From Oscillospiraceae bacterium (lineage in GTDB: Bacteria > Bacillota > Clostridia > Oscillospirales > Ruminococcaceae): 64,000 nucleotides of DNA. How positions within the stretch are numbered: the stretch's first letter is position 1; every line of letters starts with the position of its first letter. Below the pieces are notes generated by a model. The model did no database searches. It saw only the letters and a program-made list of their open reading frames with translations, and had not been told where the DNA came from. The position numbers and the translations under genes were made by a program. Location: positions 1-64,000 of the forward strand of contig SFFD01000005.1 in the NCBI GenBank assembly GCA_004556975.1. Direction: 5' to 3'. Shown piece by piece: positions 18,872 to 26,116 of the stretch.

Positions 18872-20055
18872 TTAAAATATTCCTCCGCCAATTTTCTGAA
18901 TGCCGGAAGCGAACGGCGAATCTGATTTTCAGAAACGCAGTAGGAAATCCGAACATAGCCGCTCAATCCGAAATCGTCGCTCGGAACAAGAAGAAGCTCA
19001 TATTTTTTCGCCCTTTCGCTGAAAGCGGCGGCGTTTGCCTCCGGCGATTTTACAAAGAGATAGAAAGCTCCGTCCGGGCGGACGGCGGAAAAGCCCATTT
19101 CTGTCAAAGCGCCGTAAAGAAGCTCGCGGTTTTTGGCATAGACCGAAAGGTCGGCGGTAAGACCGGCGCAGGAGGTAAGCATGTGCTGGAAAACCGACGG
19201 GGTGCAAATATAGCCAAGGGCGCGTCCGGCGCCGCAAACGGCGGCGTAAACGTCTTTCCAACCGTCAATTTCCGGCGAAACAAGAATATAGCCGACGCGC
19301 TCGCCGGGAAGGGAAAGAGACTTGCTGTAAGAATAGCATACCACCGTGTCGCGGTAATATTTTGTTACGAAGGGAACCTTAATCCCGTCATAGACAATCT
19401 CGCGGTAGGGCTCGTCCGAAATGAGAAAAATCCTTTTTCCAAAGCGGCGCTCCGCTTCCGAAAGAATCTCCGAAAGGCGTATGATGCTTTCTTCCGAAAG
19501 CACCGCGCCCGAGGGGTTGTTCGGCGAATTTATGATGACGGCAGAGGTTTTTTCGTTAAGAGCGCTTTCAAGGCGCTCAAAATCAATCTGAAAATCCTCC
19601 TCTCTGCAGGGAACGGCAACGGGCTTTCCGCCGGCGGTTTCAATATAAACCCGGTATTCGGGAAAACAGGGGGTGAAAATTATTACCTCGCCGCCCTCCT
19701 CCACAAGCGCGGAGAAAGAAATGGTAAGGCTTGCCGCCGCGCCGCAGGTAAGATAGAGGTGCTCCGCGCCGAAATCCGTTCCAAAGCGGCGGTTAAGGTC
19801 GTCGGCAATGGCACTTCTTGCGGCGGCGCTGCCCGGGGCGGAGGTATAACCGTGAATTTCAACAGGGTTCCGCTCGGTCAAAAGGCGCACAAGCTCTTCC
19901 TCCACCGCCTTGGGCACGGGCGCGTTTGGGTTGCCAATGCTGAAATCAAAGACGTTTTCGTCGCCGATTTCCGCCTTTCTTTTGTTGCCGTATTCAAAAA
20001 GCTCCCGTATTACGGAGCGTTTTTTGCCCAGGGATTCCATTCTTTTTCTGTCCAT
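18868..20055 (-). CDS. PLP-dependent aminotransferase, class I/II (aromatic/aspartate type)
   Basis: 395 residues from ATG 20055, with AGGAGG 8 bases upstream. The fold-type I signature is complete: FSIGNPNAPVP near the N-terminus, NSPNNPSGAVLS, SDEPYREIVYD and the PLP lysine in YSYSKSLSLPGERVGY. As the first gene of the Phe/Tyr operon it most likely transaminates phenylpyruvate and hydroxyphenylpyruvate, completing both pathways, though the family also includes aspartate enzymes. The role is therefore drawn from context. The promoter and a palindromic operator candidate lie directly in front of it. Confidence 0.88.
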   Translation of the reverse strand: MDRKRMESLGKKRSVIRELFEYGNKRKAEIGDENVFDFSIGNPNAPVPKAVEEELVRLLTERNPVEIHGYTSAPGSAAARSAIADDLNRRFGTDFGAEHLYLTCGAAASLTISFSALVEEGGEVIIFTPCFPEYRVYIETAGGKPVAVPCREEDFQIDFERLESALNEKTSAVIINSPNNPSGAVLSEESIIRLSEILSEAERRFGKRIFLISDEPYREIVYDGIKVPFVTKYYRDTVVCYSYSKSLSLPGERVGYILVSPEIDGWKDVYAAVCGAGRALGYICTPSVFQHMLTSCAGLTADLSVYAKNRELLYGALTEMGFSAVRPDGAFYLFVKSPEANAAAFSERAKKYELLLVPSDDFGLSGYVRISYCVSENQIRRSLPAFRKLAEEYFK

Positions 20056-20073
20056 CAGAGTGCCTCCTAAAAT

Positions 20074-20135
20074 GGTTAACAGCGTTAACCTAAATAAACA
20101 TACAAATATTATACGCTTTAAATCGAAAAAGTCAA
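20074..20135 (-). promoter_or_regulatory. Promoter and palindromic operator of the nine-gene aromatic operon
   Basis: On the minus strand TTGACT (20130-20135), a 16-base spacer and TATAAT (20108-20113) form a strong promoter. About 11 bases after the predicted start of transcription is the perfect palindrome GGTTAAC-GCT-GTTAACC (20074-20090), just ahead of the AGGAGG ribosome site. A repressor bound there would block the polymerase. The leader is too short (about 45 bases) for a T-box or attenuator. Confidence 0.7.
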
Positions 20136-20148
20136 TAGAGCCGGGGCG

Positions 20149-20177
20149 TTGCAAAGAAAAAAATAAAAGTATATAAT
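20149..20177 (+). promoter_or_regulatory. Promoter upstream of the TetR gene
   Basis: TTGCAA (20149-20154), a 17-base spacer and TATAAT (20172-20177) point rightward, back to back with the aro promoter. The transcript would have a ~310-base leader before the TetR gene at 20493. That leader contains one 46-codon open frame (20319-20459) without a convincing ribosome site, and otherwise nothing I recognise. Confidence 0.55.
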
Positions 20178-20492
20178 GTTGCTGTAATAAAAACAAAAAC
20201 CTGCACCGGCTAAAACAGAAACGATTTGGAAAGAACGCATTTTTCTCCGGGGATTTCAGAAAGCCGCCCTTTGCGGTAAAAATCCAAAACGGCCCGGCGA
20301 ACGGGCTTCGCCAAAGAGATGATTAAGGGCATAACCGCTTTTCGAAAAAGCACGGCGGAAAGAATGCTTTCGGTGTACTGTGAAAAATTCGGTTTTAATG
20401 CCGGCGGCAAAATTTTTTCCGTAAAAACGGGAAGCAAACCTTGTGCTTACGGATTATAACTGCAAACTTGAAGCTTGAAGGGAGGCAAAATT

Positions 20493-21038
20493 ATGGACGA
20501 GGAGCTCGGTTCGGAATCGGTAAGGGAACAGCTTATAGCGGAGGGAACGGCGGAGCTTGAAGCCCACGGAATAGCGGACTTTTCGCTGCGAAGGGTGGCG
20601 GCCGCCTGTAACATTTCCTGTGCAGCGCCCTATAAGCATTTCAAAAACCGCGGGGAATTTATAAATTCCATCTTTGCCTATATTAAAAATCAACTGGATT
20701 TGCTTCTTGACCAGGTGAAAAAGGTCTATCCGGATGACCCTAAAATGCAGCTTATTGAAAGCTGTATGGCATATATCCGCTTTTGCACAGCCAATCCTCA
20801 TTTTCGGGCGGTGCTTATGCTGGCGGGCGGCGAGCTTCCCCTTGCGGGGCGGGTGAAAAAGCTTGTACCCCTCTGCCTTGCGGAAATGTCAAAGGAAAAA
20901 CAGGAGGACAGGTGCTGTGTCATTCGCTCCGTCGCCTACGGCGCGGCGCTTATGCTTGAAAGAGGAGAGATAGAATATAACGAAGCAATGATGCGCAGAA
21001 TCCGCGAAAGCATAGCGCGTGAGCTTGAAAGCCGATAG
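20493..21038 (+). CDS. TetR/AcrR family transcriptional regulator
   Basis: 181 residues from ATG 20493, with GGGAGG 7 bases upstream; the frame extends to a TTG at 20475 that overlaps the ribosome site. The first ~50 residues are a TetR helix-turn-helix: EQLIAEGTAELEAHG, then SLRRVAAACNISCAAPYKHFKNRGEF, with the conserved Y-K-H-F recognition helix end. The rest is a helical ligand-binding domain. It is divergent from the aro operon and precedes an antiporter gene by ~130 bases, so its target could be either or itself. Ligand unknown. A short AGAAAGC/GCTTTCT hairpin (21037-21053) overlaps its stop codon. Confidence 0.85.
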   Translation: MDEELGSESVREQLIAEGTAELEAHGIADFSLRRVAAACNISCAAPYKHFKNRGEFINSIFAYIKNQLDLLLDQVKKVYPDDPKMQLIESCMAYIRFCTANPHFRAVLMLAGGELPLAGRVKKLVPLCLAEMSKEKQEDRCCVIRSVAYGAALMLERGEIEYNEAMMRRIRESIARELESR

Positions 21039-21171
21039 AAAGCATTGCTTTCTGCCTGAAATTTTGTTCTGATTTTACCGAAAAAATTTGGTCTGCACTT
21101 GAATTTATAATAAAATAGGTATATATTTAATCCTTGTGCTTTAAAAATCAGAAAAAAAGAGGAAAATATTT

Positions 21172-22476
21172 ATGACAGCTTTGCTTTCCGTTGCCGTTGC
21201 CATAATTGCCGGACTTTTGATGACAAGGGTGCTTAAACCCCTGCACCTTCCGGACGTAACGGCATATTTGATTACGGGCGTGCTTATAGGGCCGTATCTT
21301 ATCGGCGCGCTCGGCGTTCCGGGTCTTGGTTTCAATACCGCTGAAGATGTTTCTGCGCTTACCCCTATTTCAAATATGGCGCTTGGGTTTATCGCCTTTG
21401 CCATTGGCAATGAATTTCGCCTTGCCGACCTTAAAAAGACCGGAAAGGCGGCCACCGTTATAGGAATTGTTCAGGCGCTTGTCGCCGCCGCAGCCACTGA
21501 CGCCGTGCTTATTGCTTTTCATTTCGCAATGCCGGAAAAGCTTTCTCTTCCGGCAGCCACAACCCTTGGCGCAATCGCCACCGCAACGGCGCCTGCGGCC
21601 ACCCTTATGGTTGTGCGGCAATATAAGGCCAAGGGCAGTCTTACAAACCTTTTGCTGCCCATAGTCGCCCTGGATGACGCCGTGGGTCTTGTGGTTTTTG
21701 CCGTAAGCTTCGGCGCGGCAAAGGCAATGAGCAGCGGCGCTTTGGACATTGTTTCAGTTGTGATAGAGCCGCTTCTTGAAATTTTGCTTTCTCTTGCTCT
21801 CGGCGCCGCCATGGGGTATATTCTGACTCTGCTTGAAAGAAAATTCTTTTCCAACAGCAACCGTATGTCCATGACAATAGGCTTTGTGCTGTTGACCGTG
21901 GCGCTTTCATCGCTTAAATTCACCGTGGGTGCGCTGCACATCTCGTTCAGCTCGCTTCTTGTGTGCATGATGCTGGGTACTGTTTTCTGCAACACATGCC
22001 CGCTTTCCTTTGACCTTATGGAGCGTGCCGACCGCTGGACGGCACCCCTTTATGTGTTCTTCTTTGTCGTAAGCGGCGCCGGACTTGAACTTTCCGTGTT
22101 CAAGGATTTGTGGGTGGTGCTTATCGGTATTATTTATGTGCTTGTTCGCGCTCTCGGCAAATACGCCGGCGCTTTTGGCGGCTGTGTCGCCACAAAGCAG
22201 GATAAAAAGGTTACCCAAAATCTCGGCATAGCTTTGTTCCCCCAGGCGGGGGTGGCCCTTGGAATGTGCGTAACCGCAAGCCAGCTTGAGGGCGACGGCA
22301 AAATCATACGCAATATAGTGCTTTTCGCAATTCTTATCTATGAGCTTGTCGGCCCCACTCTTACAAAATGGGCGCTTACACGCTCCGGAGATATTGTGGC
22401 AAAGCCCGAAGAATATAAAAACCGCCGTGCCGACCTTCTTTCAGGCGCGCGCAAATCATGGAACCATAAATTCTGA
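21172..22476 (+). CDS. Cation:proton antiporter, CPA2 (KefB/GerN-like) family
   Basis: 434 residues with about twelve membrane segments. The N-terminal half carries the CPA2 pattern DVTAYLITGVLIGP, then GFIAFAIGNEFRLADL, a TAPAATLMVVRQYKAKG helix and the DDAVGL pair of acidic residues that bind the cation in this family. There is no C-terminal RCK/KTN nucleotide-binding domain, so the protein resembles the short Na+/H+ (NapA/GerN) type rather than KefB/C. It likely exchanges Na+ or K+ for protons at the cell membrane. The ATG at 21172 has only a weak purine-rich GAGGAAAAT upstream. A terminator follows it directly. Confidence 0.88.
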   Translation: MTALLSVAVAIIAGLLMTRVLKPLHLPDVTAYLITGVLIGPYLIGALGVPGLGFNTAEDVSALTPISNMALGFIAFAIGNEFRLADLKKTGKAATVIGIVQALVAAAATDAVLIAFHFAMPEKLSLPAATTLGAIATATAPAATLMVVRQYKAKGSLTNLLLPIVALDDAVGLVVFAVSFGAAKAMSSGALDIVSVVIEPLLEILLSLALGAAMGYILTLLERKFFSNSNRMSMTIGFVLLTVALSSLKFTVGALHISFSSLLVCMMLGTVFCNTCPLSFDLMERADRWTAPLYVFFFVVSGAGLELSVFKDLWVVLIGIIYVLVRALGKYAGAFGGCVATKQDKKVTQNLGIALFPQAGVALGMCVTASQLEGDGKIIRNIVLFAILIYELVGPTLTKWALTRSGDIVAKPEEYKNRRADLLSGARKSWNHKF

Positions 22477-22477
22477 A

Positions 22478-22512
22478 ACAAAAAAGCGGCGCCGCCGGGC
22501 GCTGCTTTTTTT
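22478..22512 (+). terminator. Intrinsic terminator after the antiporter gene
   Basis: AGCGGCGCC, loop GCCG, GGCGCTGCT (one G-T pair) then TTTTTTT; the stem begins 10 bases after the stop codon. Confidence 0.85.
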
Positions 22513-22750
22513 CGCGATTTCCGGCGCAATGCCGAAAATTGTGCCGGCGGCTTTACAGCTTATTTTGCTTTGCGCATTGCCCGTGGCGTCTGAAAAATAT
22601 GCTTTTACGGCGCCACGACCTGATTTTTTTAAGTCGGTTAGGAATATTTCGCTTATTGTTAACAAATATTACATAGATAAATTTTAAAATTGTGATATAC
22701 TTACTAATCGTAGGAATATCCCTTTCTGAATTTAAGGAGGTTTTTTGAAA

Positions 22751-24427
22751 ATGAAAGCCATTAAACGAATTTCTGCGCTGCTTCTTGCGGTCGTCATGGT
22801 TGTCGCTATGGTTCCCGCAGTGAACGCCTTCGCCCTTGAGTGGGAAGAGCAGCTCTCCAAATATGACCTTGTGTTCAGTGCAGGCGCCGGCAACGGCGGC
22901 AGCGAAACATGGACGTATCTGAAAGACGAACCGGCGGATCTTCCCGACGCGGGAACCCTCGGCTTTGTTTACAGCGGATACTACTTCACCGGCTGGAAAA
23001 TAAACGGCAAAATTTATCAGTCCGGCAGCCGCTTCTATCTTGACCCGAAAACCGCAAGCAACAACGGCGACCGCTACATTGTCAGCGCCGTAGCTCAGTG
23101 GCAGAAGAACGGCACGTCCTCTTCCTCCACGTCTTCAAGCAGCAAGACCTATATTTACGGTACATATAAGCCCGGCGAAAAGGCAAAGGGCAACGAATAT
23201 ATCGTAAAATATGTTGCAGGCGAAGCATTTGAGCTTGATACATGCTCCTTCACAAGAGAAGGCTATACCTTCGCCGGGTGGGAAGTTGACGGCGAAATTT
23301 TCTCTGCGGGCGTAAAAGTCAAATCAGACACGAACTTCACCGCCACCGCCACATGGAAGTCCAACGGAATCCATATAAGCGACTATAATCCAAGCTCCTC
23401 CGCTTCCAGCTCTACAAGCAGCAAGCCCGCCTCCAGTAGCAAGCCCGCCTCCAGCAGCAAGCCCGCTTCCAGCAGCAAACCGGCAAGCAGCTCCACCGCA
23501 AGCAAGCCGCAAAGCTCAAGCTCTTCCTCAAGCGTTGCGGAATCCTCTCTTTCAAGCTCTTCGGAAGCTTCCTCTCTGCCTGAAACTCCCGTAACTCCTT
23601 CCGTACCGGAATATACCCCCGTAACCCTTTCTTACAGCATTTCAGGCGATATTCCCGTAACCGGAATTGAGTTTACCTTAAATGAGGACCTTGGCGGAAA
23701 GGTTCAGCTTGACGTTTCGGTTCTTGACGGCTACAGTGCCGCGGACGACGTAACATCCGCCTTTATTGCAGACGGCGACGTTCTTTCCGCCTTTGATATT
23801 TCCGTACTTCTTGACGGCGCGGCATATCACGGCTCTTCCGAGGGCGTAATCAAATACACTCTTAACGGAACCCAGGCAAACGCTTCTTCCAACTATAAAG
23901 AATATGTCGCCGCGCTTGTTCACGTCATCGGCGCAGAGGACTTTGCCGGCAGTTCTTATTATATGAGTGAAAACGGCAAGGCATATCTTTATAATGTCGA
24001 AACAGAAAGCAAGTCAGAGGTAAACAATATTTCCTTTGCACAGCATGACGGAATTTACCGCCCGGTGATTGCCGACGTCAACAGCCTTTCCACCTTTGCC
24101 TATCTTGCAAAGGAAGGCACGATTGTTGAAGTAAAGCTTATGCCCGATATCAACGCCACAGAGGTTTCAATGAACGTTGCCTCGCTTTCCCCGGTAATGC
24201 TTGTTCAGCTTGAAATGGGCAAAGCGGCAGCCGCCTCTTCGGGAATTCCGGTGTGGGCGCTTATCCTTATAATTCTGCTTGCGGTTGTTATAATTGCCAT
24301 TGTTGTGCTGTTCATTATATTCAGAATAAAGGGCAGCGGCGGCAAGCCGAAAACCGGCACCGTTGAAAGACGCGTGGTTCACCGCCAGAACACCAAGGTA
24401 ACCGGCTTTGATGACGACGATTTCTGA
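22751..24427 (+). CDS. Membrane-anchored surface protein with InlB-type repeats and Ser/Pro stalk
   Basis: 558 residues from ATG 22751 (AAGGAGG 10 bases upstream; TTG 22745 is too close). A signal peptide of about 26 residues ends AVNAFA. Two beta-grasp modules of the Listeria-Bacteroides (InlB B-repeat) type follow, each with the hallmark GYYFTGWKINGK or GYTFAGWEVDGE. Then comes a ~75-residue stalk rich in Ser, Lys and Pro with four KPASSS-type copies, a beta-rich domain of ~190 residues, and one C-terminal membrane helix (about 497-519, GIPVWALILIILL) with a basic cytoplasmic tail. There is no LPXTG sorting motif, so it is held by the helix. Such modules are often adhesive; the binding partner is unknown. 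Confidence 0.8.
   Translation: MKAIKRISALLLAVVMVVAMVPAVNAFALEWEEQLSKYDLVFSAGAGNGGSETWTYLKDEPADLPDAGTLGFVYSGYYFTGWKINGKIYQSGSRFYLDPKTASNNGDRYIVSAVAQWQKNGTSSSSTSSSSKTYIYGTYKPGEKAKGNEYIVKYVAGEAFELDTCSFTREGYTFAGWEVDGEIFSAGVKVKSDTNFTATATWKSNGIHISDYNPSSSASSSTSSKPASSSKPASSSKPASSSKPASSSTASKPQSSSSSSSVAESSLSSSSEASSLPETPVTPSVPEYTPVTLSYSISGDIPVTGIEFTLNEDLGGKVQLDVSVLDGYSAADDVTSAFIADGDVLSAFDISVLLDGAAYHGSSEGVIKYTLNGTQANASSNYKEYVAALVHVIGAEDFAGSSYYMSENGKAYLYNVETESKSEVNNISFAQHDGIYRPVIADVNSLSTFAYLAKEGTIVEVKLMPDINATEVSMNVASLSPVMLVQLEMGKAAAASSGIPVWALILIILLAVVIIAIVVLFIIFRIKGSGGKPKTGTVERRVVHRQNTKVTGFDDDDF
23419..23500 (+). repeat. 18-base tandem repeat inside the surface protein gene
   Basis: Four near-identical units of the form AAGCCCGCCTCCAGCAGC encode KPASSS and make the stalk. 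Units differ at synonymous positions (GCC/GCT, AGT/AGC), so length changes by slippage are plausible. Confidence 0.8.
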
Positions 24428-24452
24428 TTTAAGACCGTAATAATTCATAAGA

Positions 24453-24487
24453 GAATCCCGTGCTCATTTTGAGCACGGGATTTTTTA
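24453..24487 (+). terminator. Intrinsic terminator built from the GTGCTCA motif
   Basis: TCCCGTGCTCA (24456-24466), loop TTT, TGAGCACGGGA (24470-24480), then TTTTTT. A further single TTGAGCAC follows at 24500. Confidence 0.92.
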
Positions 24488-24612
24488 TTAGCCGGATTTT
24501 TGAGCACGCCGCTTTATTGTCTTATTAACTTCTGTATTTTTTATTGCATTTTGACAAAAACCGTGGTATGCTGAAAAAGAACGAATATTCGATTTTGTAA
24601 GGGGAGAATATT

Positions 24613-25368
24613 ATGGACGCAGAACCTGAGTTTATCAACCTGACGGAGGAAAATATAGATTCCCAGCACCTTTGCTGCATAATTCGCAGTAAAACCGTTC
24701 ACCCCGGGGTGGAGGCAAAGCGCGCATGGCTGCGCGCCCGCCTTGCGGAAGGTCATGTTTTTCGCAAGCTGAACGAAAAAGCAACGGTTTTTATCGAATA
24801 TGCCCCTTTAGAAAAGGCATGGGTGCCCGTTATCGGCGAAAATTATATGTATATATATTGCCTTTGGGTTCTCGGCGACCGCCGCGGCAAGGGATATGGC
24901 GAAATGCTTATGAACTATTGCATTGATGATGCAAAGGCAAAGGGTAAATCCGGCGTTTGTATGCTTGCCGCAGAAAAACAGAAGGCTTGGCTTTCAGACC
25001 AAGGCTTTGCCGAAAAATTCGGCTTTCTTCCGATAGATTCCACAGATTACGGCTATAAGCTGCTGGCGCTTTCCTTTGACAAAACCGTGCCGCGCTTTGC
25101 CGAAAACGCAAAGGCAGGAAAAATCGAATCGCCGGAGCTTACCGTGTATTACAGCGACCAATGCCCGTATATTCCGCAAACAACAGCCCTTGTCAAGAAA
25201 TTCTGTGAGGAAAATTCCGTTTTGTACACCCTTATTCATGTTGACAGCCTTGAAAAAGCGAAGGCGCTGCCCTGTGTTTTCAATAATTACGCGGTGTTTT
25301 ATAAAGGCGAATTTGTTACGGTGAACCTTACGGATGCCGCTGCGCTGAAAAAAATTCTTAAGAAATAA
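24613..25368 (+). CDS. YoaP-like GNAT acetyltransferase
   Basis: 251 residues in two parts. Residues ~1-155 are a GNAT N-acetyltransferase fold with the acetyl-CoA loop in VLGDRRGKGYGEMLMNY. Residues ~165-251 form a YoaP-type C-terminal domain with a thioredoxin-like start (LTVYYSDQCPYIPQTTALVKK) including the CPY sequence where thioredoxins have CxxC. The same two-part layout is found in B. subtilis YoaP. The acetyl acceptor is not known. It starts at ATG 24613 with GGGGAG upstream. The gene lies alone between the surface protein gene and a decayed lipoprotein gene. Confidence 0.8.
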   Translation: MDAEPEFINLTEENIDSQHLCCIIRSKTVHPGVEAKRAWLRARLAEGHVFRKLNEKATVFIEYAPLEKAWVPVIGENYMYIYCLWVLGDRRGKGYGEMLMNYCIDDAKAKGKSGVCMLAAEKQKAWLSDQGFAEKFGFLPIDSTDYGYKLLALSFDKTVPRFAENAKAGKIESPELTVYYSDQCPYIPQTTALVKKFCEENSVLYTLIHVDSLEKAKALPCVFNNYAVFYKGEFVTVNLTDAAALKKILKK

Positions 25369-25384
25369 CAGGAGGAGCACAAAA

Positions 25385-25732
25385 TAAAAAAATAGCTGCA
25401 CTTTTGCTTTCGGCGCGGAATTTATCACCGTGGATTTCTTAAAGTTAAGCAAAGAAGAATCAAAAATATATACCGACAATGATTTTCTTGAAAACATAAG
25501 CGAAAATTATAGTTCGCAGGAAGGCGTAACGGAAAGCAAAGTTGCTCCCGTTTCCGTGGGAGGAAAGAAAATCCCTGCGGTTAATATAAAAATGTACAGC
25601 GGCGCGGGCGACGAAATTTACGGTCTGACATTTGTAAAGGTGCTTGACGGCGCGGTATGTATGGTAAACGTGTGTGCATATGACGAACCGGGGCTTGCCG
25701 CAATTACGGATATGCCGGAGCTTGACTGGTAA
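25385..25732 (+). pseudogene. Decayed lipoprotein-type gene
   Basis: After a good ribosome site (AGGAGG, 25371-25376) the expected start codon reads ATA, followed by a signal-peptide-like KKIAALLLSA that soon runs into a stop in that frame. In a different frame a coherent ~105-residue stretch (EFITVDFLKLSKEESKIY through PELDW, ending at TAA 25732) has an ordinary amino acid make-up with strand-like segments. The simplest reading is an exported small protein that lost its start and suffered a deletion or frameshift between the signal peptide and mature part. If a GTG at 25430 were used, a 100-residue cytoplasmic product is possible, but there is no ribosome site before it. Confidence 0.5.
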
Positions 25733-25824
25733 AGCCGCGCGGATTTTTTGAAATCCGAACCGTGCATAAATCCCCAAAGCCGAAAAAACGGTCAAAAATT
25801 TCCGCAAAAATTCAAAAAAAGCTA

Positions 25825-25853
25825 TTGACTTTTACGGTTTAAAGTGTTATGCT
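25825..25853 (+). promoter_or_regulatory. Promoter of the aromatic-leader ABC importer operon
   Basis: TTGACT (25825-25830), a 17-base spacer and TATGCT (25848-25853) lie 43 bases before the leader peptide start. No other promoter is evident before the binding protein gene. Confidence 0.7.
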
Positions 25854-25896
25854 TTTAAACGTTGAAACCAAACTCTTAAGAAAGGAAGCGCAAACG

Positions 25897-26025
25897 ATGA
25901 AAAAAATGGCTATGAACATGGCAAAATACTTTAGATTTACCGTTCGCTATTTTGCGGGCTATTTTTGCTATGCTTACTATTATTTTTATCGCAGAAACAA
26001 AATAGTGCTTCCCATGGCGGTTTGA
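25897..26025 (+). CDS. Tyr/Phe-rich leader peptide (attenuator)
   Basis: A 42-codon frame from ATG 25897 to TGA 26025, with AAAGGAAG 8 bases upstream. It contains 8 Tyr and 5 Phe; between residues 18 and 31, 10 of 14 are Tyr or Phe (including three Tyr in a row at 27-29). Such clustering in a short peptide placed between a promoter and an intrinsic terminator is the mark of amino acid attenuation leaders such as pheL. When charged tRNA-Tyr or tRNA-Phe is scarce, the ribosome should stall in the cluster and favour read-through into the importer genes. CGCAGAAAC (25990-25998), just after the Tyr cluster, can pair with GTTCTTGCG (26063-26071) in the terminator stem with one mismatch and would be a candidate antiterminator. 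This is inference from sequence only. Confidence 0.75.
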   Translation: MKKMAMNMAKYFRFTVRYFAGYFCYAYYYFYRRNKIVLPMAV

Positions 26026-26053
26026 TTTCTCTGTTTTGTAAAGCAACAGAAAT
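26025..26053 (+). promoter_or_regulatory. Intermediate hairpin of the attenuator
   Basis: ATTTCTCTGTT (26025-26035) and AACAGAAAT (26045-26053) form a bulged stem at the leader peptide stop codon, in the place of the pause or protector hairpin of classical attenuators. Confidence 0.45.
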
Positions 26054-26059
26054 TTAAGC

Positions 26060-26094
26060 GCGGTTCTTGCGGAAGCAGGGACCGCATATTTTTT
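26060..26094 (+). terminator. Attenuator terminator before the binding protein gene
   Basis: An 11-bp stem, GCGGTTCTTGC / GCAGGGACCGC (two G-T pairs) with a GGAA tetraloop, is followed by ATATTTTTT. It lies 35 bases after the leader stop codon and 23 before the binding protein ATG. Confidence 0.85.
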
Positions 26095-26116
26095 GAAAAT
26101 CAGGAGGAAGTAAAAC

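Noticed and set aside
18814..20070. 418-codon open frame opposite the aminotransferase gene
   Set aside because: Same pattern of an antisense shadow caused by codon preference; the aminotransferase on the other strand has all PLP motifs.
20056..20135. T-box riboswitch or trp-like attenuator before the aromatic operon
   Set aside because: The leader is only about 45 bases long and has no specifier loop, T-box sequence or terminator; only the palindrome is present.
20319..20459. 46-codon open frame in the TetR leader
   Set aside because: No good ribosome site, no recognisable motif, no amino acid bias; it could be chance, although it lies between a promoter and the TetR gene.
23419..23500. 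Tandem 18-base repeats as a possible CRISPR or intergenic repeat array
   Set aside because: Units are contiguous without spacers and encode the in-frame KPASSS stalk of the surface protein.
24544..24572. Promoter before the YoaP-like gene (TTGCAT-17-TATGCT)
   Set aside because: The -35 box matches only half of the consensus and the nearby better TTGACA is at the wrong distance, so I could not support it.
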